From: Armatimonadota bacterium
Lineage (GTDB): Bacteria > Armatimonadota > Chthonomonadetes > Chthonomonadales > CAJBBX01
Length of the DNA stretch: 64,000 bases
Direction of reading: 5' to 3'
Assembly (NCBI GenBank): GCA_026392115.1
Contig: JAPLCQ010000155.1
Span: 1 to 64,000 of the forward strand
A program made the translations under genes and the position numbers. Under the pieces are notes generated by a model. That model did not search any database and was not told where the DNA came from. It saw nothing but the letters and a program-made list of their open reading frames with translations. Shown one piece after another: positions 39,720 to 48,919 of this stretch (positions are counted from its first letter, which is position 1; every line of letters begins with the position of its first letter).

Positions 39720-41167
39720 GTTCCGGCCACCAGTGCAAGGTACACGAAGACGCCGCCGTTGTTCAGCGCGTGGGCCAGGACGGAAGCCAGCAGGTTGCCC
39801 GACCGGAGGTAGAGCAGGCTGAAGCCACACGCCAGCACGAAGAGCACGGGGAAGCCGGCCGGAAGCTGGGGGTGCAGCCCGGCGAACACCGCCGCTGAAC
39901 CCAGCATCGCCCAGCGGGTCCGCATCTGCCCCTGCAGGCCGCGAAACAGCACCGCGCGAAACATGAACTCCTCGACGATCGGCGCCACCAGCACGGCCTG
40001 GCAGAGCAGCATCGCCCGAATGAAGGCATTGCCCGATCCCGCGAACGCCGTGATCGCCGGGTTCAGCGGCGTGGGATCGTCTCCAAGGAGCCTGGATGTG
40101 GCGAGGATCGTCACGGTCAGCACGGGGAAGACCGCCAGGTAGCCGGTCACCGCCAATCCCACATCGTGCCATGGGCGGGCGCCGGTGAGGCCGAAGTCCG
40201 CCAGACGCAGACCGGCACGGCGCCCCTGCCACAGGAGCGTCGCTACGGGCGGGGCGGCGCTCAGGGCCAGCAGGATCGTCGATAGCAGGCCCACGGTGAT
40301 GGGGTTGGCCTCGGAGCGGGAGCCGGCATGGGGCAGGGCCGACAAGGCAGGGGAAGCCAGCCGCATCAGCAGGATGCCGACTAGGTAGATGCAGAAAGCG
40401 TAGCGGCAAGCCAGCGCGGCATCGGGGCTCAGTCGTTCGGGCACACGGAAACCCGCCGCCGACCCCTCGGCGTCCGGTCGCCGCCACGACCTCATCACGA
40501 ACGCCAGCGCCAGGATTCCCAGTGTCAGGGCTACCAGCACGCCGGTGTCGAACAGGCTCATCAGTACGGCGGTGAAGCGGGCGCTGTTGGTCTCGGCGGC
40601 GGCTGCCTGGGCCATGCCCGCCCTCTGGTAGAGGCGGCTCAGGGCCACGTGTTCGAACCATCCCAACCCCATCGTCCGGATGAGCGATCTGGCCGCCGCC
40701 ACGCCCTCCGCGGGTATGGGCTCATCACCCAGGACTTGAGCCCAGAGCGCGATCTCGGCGTCAGTCTCCATCAGCGGGCGTTGGGCGTCGTGACGGCGTA
40801 GCCGCAATGCGGTTCCGCGCCAAGCTCTGTCGCCCGCCATGTGCTGCATCAGCATGAGCTTGCGAATGCTGTTCGCGGATGGGTTGAGGCGAGCCAGCTG
40901 CTCCAGAGAACTGACGGCATCGCCCAGGTATTGGGTCCTGATGGCGCCTGTTGGTCCGGGTCCGGGTTCGGCCAGGTATCCCCGTCGGGCGCGGTCCAGC
41001 GCCTCCAGTTGGAGGCGTGCGGCCTCGGTACGGTGCGGTGCGGTGCGCGTGTGCGACCAGCCGGTCCAGATCACAGCGGCGACTGCCACGGCGATGCCCA
41101 CGCTGCTCAGCGCCGAAATCCCACGGCGTGCGGCGCCTCCGGCCGACGCCTCGACGGACTCGCCCAT
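39716..41167 (-). CDS. CPBP (CAAX-like) intramembrane metalloprotease with long N-terminal domain
   Basis: 483 residues from the ATG at 41167. One helix (~17-33) precedes a ~190-residue soluble region with TPR-like helices, then about eight more helices. The C-terminal ~190 residues are the CPBP domain with all three motifs: EEFMFRAVLFRGL (metal/catalytic Glu-Glu and Arg), FAGLHPQLPAGF (His) and a final HALNNGGVF (His, Asn). The family includes CAAX-prenyl proteases and bacteriocin self-immunity proteins. The extra helical N-terminal domain is not usual. It lies 4 bases after yggT in the operon. Confidence 0.82.
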   Translation of the reverse strand: MGESVEASAGGAARRGISALSSVGIAVAVAAVIWTGWSHTRTAPHRTEAARLQLEALDRARRGYLAEPGPGPTGAIRTQYLGDAVSSLEQLARLNPSANSIRKLMLMQHMAGDRAWRGTALRLRRHDAQRPLMETDAEIALWAQVLGDEPIPAEGVAAARSLIRTMGLGWFEHVALSRLYQRAGMAQAAAAETNSARFTAVLMSLFDTGVLVALTLGILALAFVMRSWRRPDAEGSAAGFRVPERLSPDAALACRYAFCIYLVGILLMRLASPALSALPHAGSRSEANPITVGLLSTILLALSAAPPVATLLWQGRRAGLRLADFGLTGARPWHDVGLAVTGYLAVFPVLTVTILATSRLLGDDPTPLNPAITAFAGSGNAFIRAMLLCQAVLVAPIVEEFMFRAVLFRGLQGQMRTRWAMLGSAAVFAGLHPQLPAGFPVLFVLACGFSLLYLRSGNLLASVLAHALNNGGVFVYLALVAGT

Positions 41168-41171
41168 ATGG

Positions 41172-41450
41172 CTAGAGTGCCAGGCCGCTGAAGAAAGACT
41201 GAAGCAGTTGGATGCATATGAGGGCCAACATGGGCGACAGGTCGAGCCCATTTGTCCTCTGTGGCGGGATGAGGGCGCGGAAAGGCGCCAGCAGCGGGTT
41301 CGTGGCGTTGCGGAGCGTCTTCACCCAGGGATCCCACGGATGGATGGCCCGTGCCCCCAGATGAATCGACCAGGAGACGACGACGTCGGCAAGCACCAGC
41401 AGGGATGCCGCGTCCAGGATGAGCAGGATGATCAGGCGCGATAGGTTCAT
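41172..41450 (-). CDS. YggT family membrane protein
   Basis: 92 residues. Two hydrophobic helices flank the family hallmark: VVVSWSIHLG, then NPLLAPFRALIPPQ in the loop, and LSPMLALICIQLLQSF. YggT proteins are widely conserved, often near yggS/yggU or division genes, and have been linked to osmotic or envelope functions, but the mechanism is unknown. Start chosen at the ATG 41450, 18 bases past the preceding stop. Confidence 0.9.
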   Translation of the reverse strand: MNLSRLIILLILDAASLLVLADVVVSWSIHLGARAIHPWDPWVKTLRNATNPLLAPFRALIPPQRTNGLDLSPMLALICIQLLQSFFSGLAL

Positions 41451-41468
41451 GGGGTCACTCGTTGCGCG

Positions 41469-42050
41469 TCATCGGTTGATGAGGCGCTGCACGCGGTCGC
41501 GCTGTACGGCGGCGGTCGCACGGGCCTCGTTGCGCGGGTTGTCGGCGGCCTTCTGCCAAATCCGGAGGCAGTCCTGCAACTGGCCCGCGCGTTCGAGCGC
41601 GTGCGCCAACTGGTGCAGCGCGATGGGCGGGCAATCGGTCTGGGCGGCGGCGCGCTCCAGATGGGGTAGCGCCTTGGCCCAATCCTTCAGGAAAATGCCG
41701 TAGTGGTAGCCTAGCTCCCAATGGAGGCGGTACGTCTTGGGATTGTTCCGGGCGCCCAGTGCATACAGGGCCGCGGCCTCGGGGTTCCGGCCCAGGCTCT
41801 CCAGCAGCCAGCCCGCATCCGAGTAGGCCTCGATGTTCGCGGGGTCGCCCTCCACCTGCACGCGGCATAGGTTGACAATGTGGTTGTATTCACCCCAGTG
41901 CCAGTGGGCGTCTTCCAGCACCACGAGGTCGTCCAGGGTGTGCTGGACGATGGCGTCGCTCATCGAGTTGGGGGCAGCGCCGGCGCAGAGGGCCGGGACG
42001 GCCGCCAGCAGGGCTGCGACAGACCACGCCGCGTACCGAAGTCGGTTCAT
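41469..42050 (-). CDS. Exported TPR-like protein
   Basis: 193 residues; the ATG at 42050 overlaps the gatB stop (ATGA) and has GGGAGG six bases upstream, so the frame to 42311 is not the gene. A signal peptide ([18 protein letters not shown], then PALCAGAA) is followed by about four tetratricopeptide-like helix pairs with recurring Tyr/Leu/Ala spacing ([57 protein letters not shown]). It is presumably a periplasmic protein-interaction module. No partner can be named. Confidence 0.7.
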   Translation of the reverse strand: MNRLRYAAWSVAALLAAVPALCAGAAPNSMSDAIVQHTLDDLVVLEDAHWHWGEYNHIVNLCRVQVEGDPANIEAYSDAGWLLESLGRNPEAAALYALGARNNPKTYRLHWELGYHYGIFLKDWAKALPHLERAAAQTDCPPIALHQLAHALERAGQLQDCLRIWQKAADNPRNEARATAAVQRDRVQRLINR

Positions 42051-43507
42051 TGGGCGCCTCCCGCCATTCGTTCCCGCAGCAGGCGGTTGACCTCGCCCGG
42101 GTTCGCCTTGCCGCGTGTCTGCTTCATGATCTGGCCCACCATGAAGGTGAGCTTCTTCTCGTCGCCCGCGCAAAGGGCCTGCCAGACATCGGGCTGCGCG
42201 GCGATCACAGAATCCAGTACGGCTCCGAGGGCGTCTGCGTCGCTGATCTGCTCGCCCTGACGCGCCGCAATGGCGGCAGGGGCCTCGCCGGTCTCGAATG
42301 CCGCCTCCCACACACCCTTGGCCATTTTGCCGCTGATGCGGCCATTCTCCACCATGGCCAGCAGATCAGCCAGCGCCTCCGGACCGGCCTTGCACTGCTC
42401 GATCTCCAGGTTGGCGGCGTTGAGCAACCGGGCAAGCTCGCCCATCATCCAGTTCGCCGTTGCTCGCGCGTTGCCGCAGAGGCCGGCCGCCCGCTCGAAG
42501 TAGGCGGTCCATGCCGCGGTCTGCGTCAGCAGGTCGGCCTCGGCCGGAGAGAGTCCGTATTGGTCGACCAGCCTGACGCGTGCGGCGTCCGGCAACTCCG
42601 GCAACCGGGCGCGGATCAACCCGACCCGGGCGTCGTCGATGTGGACCGGCATCAGGTCGGGCTCGGGGAAGTATCGGTACTCCTGCTCGACCTCCTTCAC
42701 GCGCTGCAGGACGGTTTCGCCTCGGGCCTCGTTCCAACCTCGCGTCTCCTGCGCGACCCTATCGCCCCGCCGCAGCAAGGCCACCTGTCGAGCCAGCTCG
42801 TGCTGCACGCCACGATGGACGGCGCGGAAGGAGTTCAGGTTCTTGATCTCTGTCTTGGTGCCGAATGCCGCCGAGCCCTCCGGCCGGACCGATATGTTGG
42901 GTTCGCACCGCAGGCTGCCCTGCTCCATCTTGCCGTCGGAGACGCCGATGCAGGTGAGGATGGCCCGAAGCTTCACGAGGTAGGCCCGCGCCTCGTCGGC
43001 GCTGCTCATGTCAGGCGGAAACTCCGTGACGATCTCCATCAGCGGCACGCCGGACCGGTTGTAGTCCACCGCGCTGTCGCCGGTGGGGAGGTGCATGAGC
43101 TTGCCGGTGTCCTCCTCGAGGTGGACGCGCCGGATATGCACGCGCCGCGGCCCGGCCTCGCTCTCGATGTCGAGCCACCCTCCCGAGCCGATGGGTTGGT
43201 CGTACTGCGAGATCTGATAGCCCTTCGGCAGGTCAGGGTAGAAGTAGTTCTTCCGGTCGAACTTGGCGATGGGACTGATGGCGCAGTTCAGGGCGAGGGC
43301 GGCGCGAACCACCAGCTCCACAGCCAGCCGGTTCGCCACGGGCAGGGATCCCGGGAGGCCCAGGCAGACGGGGCAGCACCGCGTGTTGGGCTCGCCGCCG
43401 AAGGCGTTGCGGCACCCGCAGAACATCTTGCTCTCGGTGAGCAGCTCGGCATGAACCTCCATGCCGATGCTTCCCACATACCGGGTCTCCACCTGCGTAC
43501 CGGGCAT
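42047..43507 (-). CDS. gatB: Aspartyl/glutamyl-tRNA amidotransferase subunit B
   Basis: 486 residues, starting one base inside the gatA stop (TGATG). The kinase-like domain has [20 protein letters not shown], the zinc-type cysteines of [33 protein letters not shown] and [10 protein letters not shown]-like [16 protein letters not shown]. The C-terminal YqeY-like tail domain binds tRNA ([12 protein letters not shown], then [17 protein letters not shown]). GatB phosphorylates and amidates Glu-tRNA-Gln or Asp-tRNA-Asn, so the organism makes at least one of these by the indirect route. Length and motifs are normal. Confidence 0.97.
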   Translation of the reverse strand: MPGTQVETRYVGSIGMEVHAELLTESKMFCGCRNAFGGEPNTRCCPVCLGLPGSLPVANRLAVELVVRAALALNCAISPIAKFDRKNYFYPDLPKGYQISQYDQPIGSGGWLDIESEAGPRRVHIRRVHLEEDTGKLMHLPTGDSAVDYNRSGVPLMEIVTEFPPDMSSADEARAYLVKLRAILTCIGVSDGKMEQGSLRCEPNISVRPEGSAAFGTKTEIKNLNSFRAVHRGVQHELARQVALLRRGDRVAQETRGWNEARGETVLQRVKEVEQEYRYFPEPDLMPVHIDDARVGLIRARLPELPDAARVRLVDQYGLSPAEADLLTQTAAWTAYFERAAGLCGNARATANWMMGELARLLNAANLEIEQCKAGPEALADLLAMVENGRISGKMAKGVWEAAFETGEAPAAIAARQGEQISDADALGAVLDSVIAAQPDVWQALCAGDEKKLTFMVGQIMKQTRGKANPGEVNRLLRERMAGGAQ

Positions 43508-44973
43508 CAGCAGGCTACCTCCGGTCGAAGCGTGTGCCAGTGCGTGGCCTGTTCATACGCGTGGGCCGCACGGAGCGTGGTCTCCTCGTCGAAGGAGCGC
43601 CCCATGATCTGCAGTCCGATGGGCAGGCCGCGATCCATGCCGCATGGGATCGACACGCCGGGGATGCCGGCCATGTTGGCAGGCAGCGTGCAGACATCGG
43701 CCAGCTTCATCGCCAGCGGGTCATCGCTCCTCTCGCCGATGCCGAACGCCACGGTGGGCGAGGTGGGAGTCACGAGCACGTCGAAGCGCTTGAAGGCAGC
43801 GTCGAAGTCGCGGCGGATGAGCGTCCGCACCTTCTGTGCCTGCAGGTAGTAGGCGTCGTAGTACCCAGCCGAAAGGGCGTACGTGCCAACCAGGATGCGC
43901 TGCTTGGTCTCGGCGCCGAAGCCCGCTTCGCGCGATGCCTCGGTCATGCCCGCATGGCCGAAGCCGCCCGCCGCCCGCACGCCGAAGCGCACTCCGTCGT
44001 AGCGTGCCAGGTTGCTGGACGCCTCCGCCGGCGCCAGGATGTAGTAGGTGGCCAGGCTGTGCCGTGCGGTAGGCAGGGAGCACTCTTCGGCTGTGGCGCC
44101 CAGGGCGCATAGGGCCTCTACCGCGGCTCGTACGGCGGAGGCCACGGGGCCGTCGACGCCATCGCCCATGAACTCCGTGGGCACGCCGATGCGGAGGCCC
44201 CGGATGTCACCGCGCATGGCCGACTCGGCGCGGAAAGGCGGCGCGTCGACCGAGGTGGCGTCGAGCGGATCCAGGCCGGCGATGGCATCGAGCAGCAGGG
44301 CCGCGTCCTCGACGGAGCGCGCCATGGGTCCGATCTGGTCCAGCGACGACGCATAGGCCACGAGGCCGAAGCGGCTGACCCGACCATAGGTCGGCTTGAG
44401 CCCCACAATCCCGCAGAGCGCGGCGGGCTGCCGGATGGAGCCGCCCGTATCGGAGCCCAACGAACCAGCGACCTCGCCGACCGCCACCGCCGCGGCGGAG
44501 CCGCCGGAGGAGCCGCCGGGCACGCAGGCCAGGTTCCAGGGGTTGCGCGTCGGGCCGTAGGCGCTGTTCTCGGTGGAGCTGCCCATGGCGAACTCGTCGC
44601 AGTTGGCCTTGCCCAGCATCACGGCGCCCGCCGCACGAAGCCGGGCGGTAACCGTGGCGTCGTACGGGGGCTTCCAGCCGGAGAGGATGCGGCTCCCGCA
44701 TGTGGTGGCAACGCCGCGCGTGCAGATGACGTCTTTGAGAGCGATGGGCACGCCGGCCAGGGCGCCGATCGCGTCGCCTCGCGAACGGGCGAGGTCCACG
44801 GCGTCGGCCTGGGTCAGGGCGTCGTCGGCGGTCACGGCCAGCAGGGCGGAGACGGAGGGCTCAGCCTCGGCGATGCGATTCAGGTGCGCCTGGGCGACCT
44901 CGCGGGCGCTGACCTCGCCGGAGCGCACGGCGTCGCGCAAGTCTCGCAATGAACGCTGTGTGAGGGGTTCCAT
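43507..44973 (-). CDS. gatA: Aspartyl/glutamyl-tRNA amidotransferase subunit A
   Basis: 488 residues. The amidase-signature catalytic triad is readable: Lys80 in [10 protein letters not shown], cis-Ser155 in [12 protein letters not shown], and nucleophile Ser179 in [15 protein letters not shown]. It releases ammonia from glutamine or asparagine for GatB. The stop shares a base with the gatB start, and gatC ends four bases before it. Length matches the family (~485). Confidence 0.97.
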   Translation of the reverse strand: MEPLTQRSLRDLRDAVRSGEVSAREVAQAHLNRIAEAEPSVSALLAVTADDALTQADAVDLARSRGDAIGALAGVPIALKDVICTRGVATTCGSRILSGWKPPYDATVTARLRAAGAVMLGKANCDEFAMGSSTENSAYGPTRNPWNLACVPGGSSGGSAAAVAVGEVAGSLGSDTGGSIRQPAALCGIVGLKPTYGRVSRFGLVAYASSLDQIGPMARSVEDAALLLDAIAGLDPLDATSVDAPPFRAESAMRGDIRGLRIGVPTEFMGDGVDGPVASAVRAAVEALCALGATAEECSLPTARHSLATYYILAPAEASSNLARYDGVRFGVRAAGGFGHAGMTEASREAGFGAETKQRILVGTYALSAGYYDAYYLQAQKVRTLIRRDFDAAFKRFDVLVTPTSPTVAFGIGERSDDPLAMKLADVCTLPANMAGIPGVSIPCGMDRGLPIGLQIMGRSFDEETTLRAAHAYEQATHWHTLRPEVAC

Positions 44974-44976
44974 GGC

Positions 44977-45270
44977 TCAGGAGGCCTCGAGGATGAGCGG
45001 AACGGCAAAGCAACCCTCGCGCGCATCCGGCGCACCGGAGAGCGCCTCGTCGCGTGGGAGGGACGGCCTTGCGGCATCCTCCCGGAGGACGTTGTGTAAC
45101 GGGGCGCTGTGGGCCGTGGGCTCGATGCCCTCGACGTCCAGTTCGCGGAGCGACTCGAAGCGCTCCATCAGCTCGTTGATGCGCCGAAGCTGCACGGCGG
45201 CCTCGTCGTCGGTGAGCTCCAGGCGGGCGAGATTGGCAACGCGGCGCACGTCGTCTAGCGTTAGCGGCAA
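44977..45270 (-). CDS. gatC: Aspartyl/glutamyl-tRNA amidotransferase subunit C
   Basis: 97 residues from a TTG start with GGAGGG nine bases upstream. The family pattern is present: LTLDDVRRVANLARLELTDD, then EDELADP-like LREDAARPSLPRDEAL and a C-terminal GCFAVPLILE, corresponding to the usual FRVPKVLE. GatC wraps around GatA and stabilises the complex. It is the first gene of a ten-gene minus-strand operon down to purQ. Confidence 0.93.
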   Translation of the reverse strand: MPLTLDDVRRVANLARLELTDDEAAVQLRRINELMERFESLRELDVEGIEPTAHSAPLHNVLREDAARPSLPRDEALSGAPDAREGCFAVPLILEAS

Positions 45271-45342
45271 AGCGGCGGACCCTCCATGGCGTCGGGGCTG
45301 AGCGGCGGAAGGCGGCCGGCCCCGACGGCGCTTGCAGTGTCA

Positions 45343-45351
45343 AGTATAGCA
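45343..45351 (-). promoter_or_regulatory. Possible extended -10 promoter of the gatC operon
   Basis: On the minus strand TGC followed by TATACT (-10 at 45348-45343), an extended -10 element. The -35 position is a poor match (CGGGCA). Transcription would start near 45336, about 65 bases before gatC. The 189-base gap 45271-45459 separates gatC from the divergent lptD-like gene. Confidence 0.4.
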
Positions 45352-45459
45352 TCGGGCGTCCCGCCTGCCCGGCTTCTCGCGTGCCCGCGGCGCATCGGGT
45401 ACTATCCGACCGTGGCGCGCGACTCCACGTGCGCGTTTCCGCGAAAGGGGCTGCCTGCA

Positions 45460-47148
45460 TTGAGACATCGGCTACCCAGTGGCATTGCGGCATGTTTGGC
45501 GCTGCTTGCCGCCAATCCGGGCGGCGTGATCTCCGGCGCCGACGCCCAACAGGCCCCGCCGCGTGTGGGCAACGTCACCATCACCAAGTTCAAGAGCCTT
45601 GAGTGGCGCCCCGAGGACAACTGGTTCAAGACGAACACGCCCGTCCAACTGGAACTGGTTGACCCAGTCTCCGGCGAGAAGGTGATCATCGAGGCCGATG
45701 ACGCCGAGGGCAGCCCCACGGGCGTGATCACCATCACCGGCCGCCTGAAGCTCCTCCGTCCCGAGGGCTCCATCACCGGCAAGGCGATGACCTATGATTC
45801 CGCCAAGGGCACGGGCCGCCTCTACGATGCGGCCGCGGAGGTCTCGTCGGTGCGCCTCGAGGGCAAGACCATCGAGATCCTGCCCGACCAGGTGATGCGC
45901 GCCAGGAGCGCATCCTTCTCCACGTGCGCTCACGGGAAGCCCGACTATCGCCTCACGGCGCGTGACATCAGCGTCTCGGCCAACGGGCGCGTGGAGGCGC
46001 ACGGCGTCACGTTCTGGCTGGGCGGCACACCCGTCATGGCCGTGCCCTACTTCGTCAAAACGTTCCGTCGGATGACCCAGAGCCCCTGGCCGCTACCCGG
46101 CTACAGCACGGAGACCGGTCCGGCGCTCCACATCCGGAACCAACTGCTGATGAACCCGCGGCAGGCCCTGTCGCTGGATACGAGCATCGCGGCCCGCAGG
46201 GCGCTGCAGGGCGGGCTGGAGTTCCGGCAACGGCTGGGCGCATTGCCCGGCGATGGCGAGCCGCCGCTCACGGTGGCCTCAGGCTTCACCCGCTCGCTGG
46301 CGTCTCCCCTGGAGATGCGTCCGGCGTTGATCCGTACCGGTTTCGCCGAGGACGCGGCGGAGCAGGGCCTAACCCTTGCGGCGTCGCTGACTGCCGGATC
46401 GGCCATGTCCAAACGGGATCGCACGAACATCCGCGTGGACCGAGTGCCCGAAGTGAGCGCCGAATGGGTCGTCACGCCGGCCAAAGACGTGAGATCTGAT
46501 GCGTCTCGCGCCCCCGGCGACCGAACCGGCACGCGGCTTGGACCCCTGCAGATCAGTCCGCGCTACTGGTGGTTCTCGGCGCAGGCGTCAGCCGGGCGCT
46601 ACGCGGAGCTGCCGTCGCGGATCGTCTCGAACCGGGCCTCGATGCGGGCCTCGCTCGTGGGGCCCAGCGTGCTGCTGTCGAACCGGGTCTACTTGCGCGC
46701 CGGCGGAGCCATGATCGGGAGCGTCTACTCCGAGGGGAAGGCCTACTCGATCCTCGCACCGGAGATCGAGGCGAACTGGATGGCCGGGTCGCGGACGCTG
46801 CTGGGCGCGGCCTACCGCTGGGCGCAGCCGTTCGGCGAGACGCCATTCCTCTTCGACCGGTGCGACGTGCGCCACGAGTTGCGGCTCCGCACCGCGTACA
46901 GCCAGAGCGGCTTCGCCACCGACCTCACCGTCAAGTACGACATGGAGCGTAACCGCGCCTACGACACAGCATTCAGCATCCGCCGCGTGATGGACTGCGC
47001 GGAGGTGGGCCTGCGATACGAAACGCGCGGCCAGTCGCTGGGTGTGGTGCTGAACCTGAGCCCCATCAAGATAGATCACAAGGATGAGCCCGGGTCCAAG
47101 GCCGCCGGTCCGGCCACCGGAGCCCCTTCGAAACGGAGCAAGCCATGA
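45460..47148 (+). CDS. LptD/OstA-like outer-membrane protein
   Basis: 562 residues from a TTG at 45460, nine bases after AAAGGGG; the frame is open to 45286 but without signals. A signal peptide (GIAACLALLAANPGGV, cut near ADAQQ) is followed by an OstA-like N-terminal beta domain (GNVTITKFKSLEWR, AMTYDSAKGTGRLYDAAAEV, FSTCAHGKPDYRLTARDISV, a Cys like that of LptD) and the string GTPVMAVPYFVKTFR that leads into the barrel. About 330 further residues alternate aromatic strands (SPRYWWFSAQASAGRYAEL, VLLSNRVYLRAGG). LptD inserts lipopolysaccharide in the outer membrane; here the lipid cargo is not certain. Evidence of a diderm envelope. Confidence 0.78.
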   Translation: MRHRLPSGIAACLALLAANPGGVISGADAQQAPPRVGNVTITKFKSLEWRPEDNWFKTNTPVQLELVDPVSGEKVIIEADDAEGSPTGVITITGRLKLLRPEGSITGKAMTYDSAKGTGRLYDAAAEVSSVRLEGKTIEILPDQVMRARSASFSTCAHGKPDYRLTARDISVSANGRVEAHGVTFWLGGTPVMAVPYFVKTFRRMTQSPWPLPGYSTETGPALHIRNQLLMNPRQALSLDTSIAARRALQGGLEFRQRLGALPGDGEPPLTVASGFTRSLASPLEMRPALIRTGFAEDAAEQGLTLAASLTAGSAMSKRDRTNIRVDRVPEVSAEWVVTPAKDVRSDASRAPGDRTGTRLGPLQISPRYWWFSAQASAGRYAELPSRIVSNRASMRASLVGPSVLLSNRVYLRAGGAMIGSVYSEGKAYSILAPEIEANWMAGSRTLLGAAYRWAQPFGETPFLFDRCDVRHELRLRTAYSQSGFATDLTVKYDMERNRAYDTAFSIRRVMDCAEVGLRYETRGQSLGVVLNLSPIKIDHKDEPGSKAAGPATGAPSKRSKP

Positions 47149-48299
47149 GCCCAGCCGCACTCCTCTGTCTCTGCCTTTTGGGCGTCGGGACGCCCGCCGC
47201 GCCCAAGGCGCCGACGTTCACCAAGACGGTGCTCGATACCGTCTTCCGGTCGGAGGGCGTGGCCGTGGCGGACGTGAACCGCGACGGCAAGAAGGACGTC
47301 CTGGCGGGGAACCTCTGGTATGAGGCGCCGTCGTGGACCCCGCACGAGATCGCGCCGCCCGGCAAGTTCGACGGGGCCACCGGCTACAGCAACAGCTTCA
47401 TCAACTTCTCGCAGGACGTGAACCACGATGGCTACCCGGACCAGATTCTGATCGGTATGCCCGCCGAGAAGGCCGTCTGGCGCGAGAACCCCGGCAAGGG
47501 GAGCGGACCCTGGGTCGAGCACACGATCTGGCGTAGCGCCTGTAACGAGAGCCCGATCTACGGGCGCCTGCTACCCGGCAAGTCTCCCGTGCTGGTCTTT
47601 CCGTACGACGAGGCCTTCATGGCTTGGTACGAGCCGGCTGACGGTTCCGAGTGGACGGCCCATACCGTCTCCGAGAAGGGCCAGCCCGGTTGCCAGCGCT
47701 TCTCGCACGGCCTTGGCATCGGCGACGCCAACGGCGACGGCCGCCCGGACATCCTAACCTCGGGTGGCTGGTATCAGGCGCCGGAGGACCCGCGCCAGGG
47801 GCCATGGGCCTTCGTGCCGGCCTCGCTCGGCCCCGACTGTGCGACCATGTACGTGATGGACGTGAACGGCGACCGCTTGCCGGACATCATCAGCAGTAGC
47901 GCCCACAACAAGGGCGTCTGGTGGCATGAGCGCAAGCCCGGCGACGGCGCACCGCAGTTCGAGCGGCACACCATCGACGAGAGCTTCACCGAGGCCCACG
48001 CCGTAGAGATCGCCGACCTGGACCGCGACGGGGCACTGGAGCTGGTCACAGGCAAGCGCTTCTGGGCGCACGGCCCCAGCGGCGACCCCGACGCCAACGG
48101 AGCCGCCGTCATCTACTGGTACAAGCTGCGCCGCACCAATGGCCAGGTGACCTGGGAGCGCCACGAGGTTGATCGCGACTCAGGCGTCGGCACGCAGTTC
48201 ACGGTGACGGACGTGAACGGCGACGGACTACTGGACATCGTGACGTCGAACAAGAAGGGCGTCTTCTGCTTCCTTCAGGACAAGGCGGGGAAGCGCTAG
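47145..48299 (+). CDS. Exported FG-GAP/VCBS repeat protein
   Basis: 384 residues, ATG overlapping the lptD-like stop (ATGA). The N-terminus is a signal peptide (SPAALLCLCLLGVGTPAA). Several Asp-rich calcium-type loops repeat: VADVNRDGKKDVLAGN, DVNHDGYPDQILIG, DANGDGRPDILTSGG, DVNGDRLPDIISSS, DLDRDGALELVTGK and DVNGDGLLDIVTSN. Each lies in an FG-GAP/VCBS blade, so a beta-propeller is expected. Proteins of this kind are common secreted or surface proteins in Planctomycetes and Armatimonadota. Function unknown. Confidence 0.82.
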   Translation: MSPAALLCLCLLGVGTPAAPKAPTFTKTVLDTVFRSEGVAVADVNRDGKKDVLAGNLWYEAPSWTPHEIAPPGKFDGATGYSNSFINFSQDVNHDGYPDQILIGMPAEKAVWRENPGKGSGPWVEHTIWRSACNESPIYGRLLPGKSPVLVFPYDEAFMAWYEPADGSEWTAHTVSEKGQPGCQRFSHGLGIGDANGDGRPDILTSGGWYQAPEDPRQGPWAFVPASLGPDCATMYVMDVNGDRLPDIISSSAHNKGVWWHERKPGDGAPQFERHTIDESFTEAHAVEIADLDRDGALELVTGKRFWAHGPSGDPDANGAAVIYWYKLRRTNGQVTWERHEVDRDSGVGTQFTVTDVNGDGLLDIVTSNKKGVFCFLQDKAGKR

Positions 48300-48301
48300 T
48301 C

Positions 48302-48898
48302 ATGCCGGTACGGATCGGTGTGCTGAGCTTGCAGGGCGACTACCTGGCCCATGCCGCCATGCTGCGGCAGTTGCCGGGCATCGATGCCTGCCTTGTGCGC
48401 GACGCCGGCGAACTCGGTCGGGCGCAGGGGCTCATCATTCCGGGAGGCGAGAGCACCACCATCGGGAAGTTGCTGGATCGCGCGGGTCTCATGGAGCCGA
48501 TCCAGCAGCGCGCGCGAGGCGGCATGCCCGTCTACGGGACCTGCGCCGGCCTCATCCTGATGGCGCAGCGAATCGAGGGTACCGAGCAGCATCGGTTGGG
48601 GCTCATGGACATGCTGGTTGCCAGGAACGCCTTCGGTCGGCAGATCGACAGTTTCGAGGCGGCGATCACCGTTCCGTTGCTGGGTGGCGAGCCGGTGCGC
48701 GGCGTCTTCATACGAGCTCCGTACGTTGTGGAGGCGGGCCTGGGCGTTGAGGTGCTGGCGCGGTACGATGATCGCATCGTGGCGGTGCGTCAGGGCGTCT
48801 TCATGGCCAGCGCATTCCATCCCGAACTGACCAACGACGTCCGGATGCACCGGCTGTTCGCCGATACGGTCCGCTCAGCGCCGTCGGACGGGCGCTGA
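48302..48898 (+). CDS. pdxT: Pyridoxal 5'-phosphate synthase glutaminase subunit
   Basis: 198 residues, starting 2 bases after the previous stop. PdxT family marks: GVLSLQGDYLAHAAML, PGGESTTIGKLL, nucleophile Cys81 in YGTCAGLILMA, FGRQIDSFEA and the catalytic pair in SAFHPELTND. It supplies ammonia to PdxS, which makes vitamin B6. pdxS, normally directly upstream, is absent from the window. Length is normal. Confidence 0.95.
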   Translation: MPVRIGVLSLQGDYLAHAAMLRQLPGIDACLVRDAGELGRAQGLIIPGGESTTIGKLLDRAGLMEPIQQRARGGMPVYGTCAGLILMAQRIEGTEQHRLGLMDMLVARNAFGRQIDSFEAAITVPLLGGEPVRGVFIRAPYVVEAGLGVEVLARYDDRIVAVRQGVFMASAFHPELTNDVRMHRLFADTVRSAPSDGR

Positions 48899-48919
48899 CA
48901 ACCGGAGCCCCGGTCGCCC

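Noticed and set aside
39450-40661. A 403-residue protein containing the YggU domain
   Set aside because: The upstream ~310 residues are an out-of-frame reading of the CPBP protease gene; GTG 39719 gives the normal 89-residue YggU.
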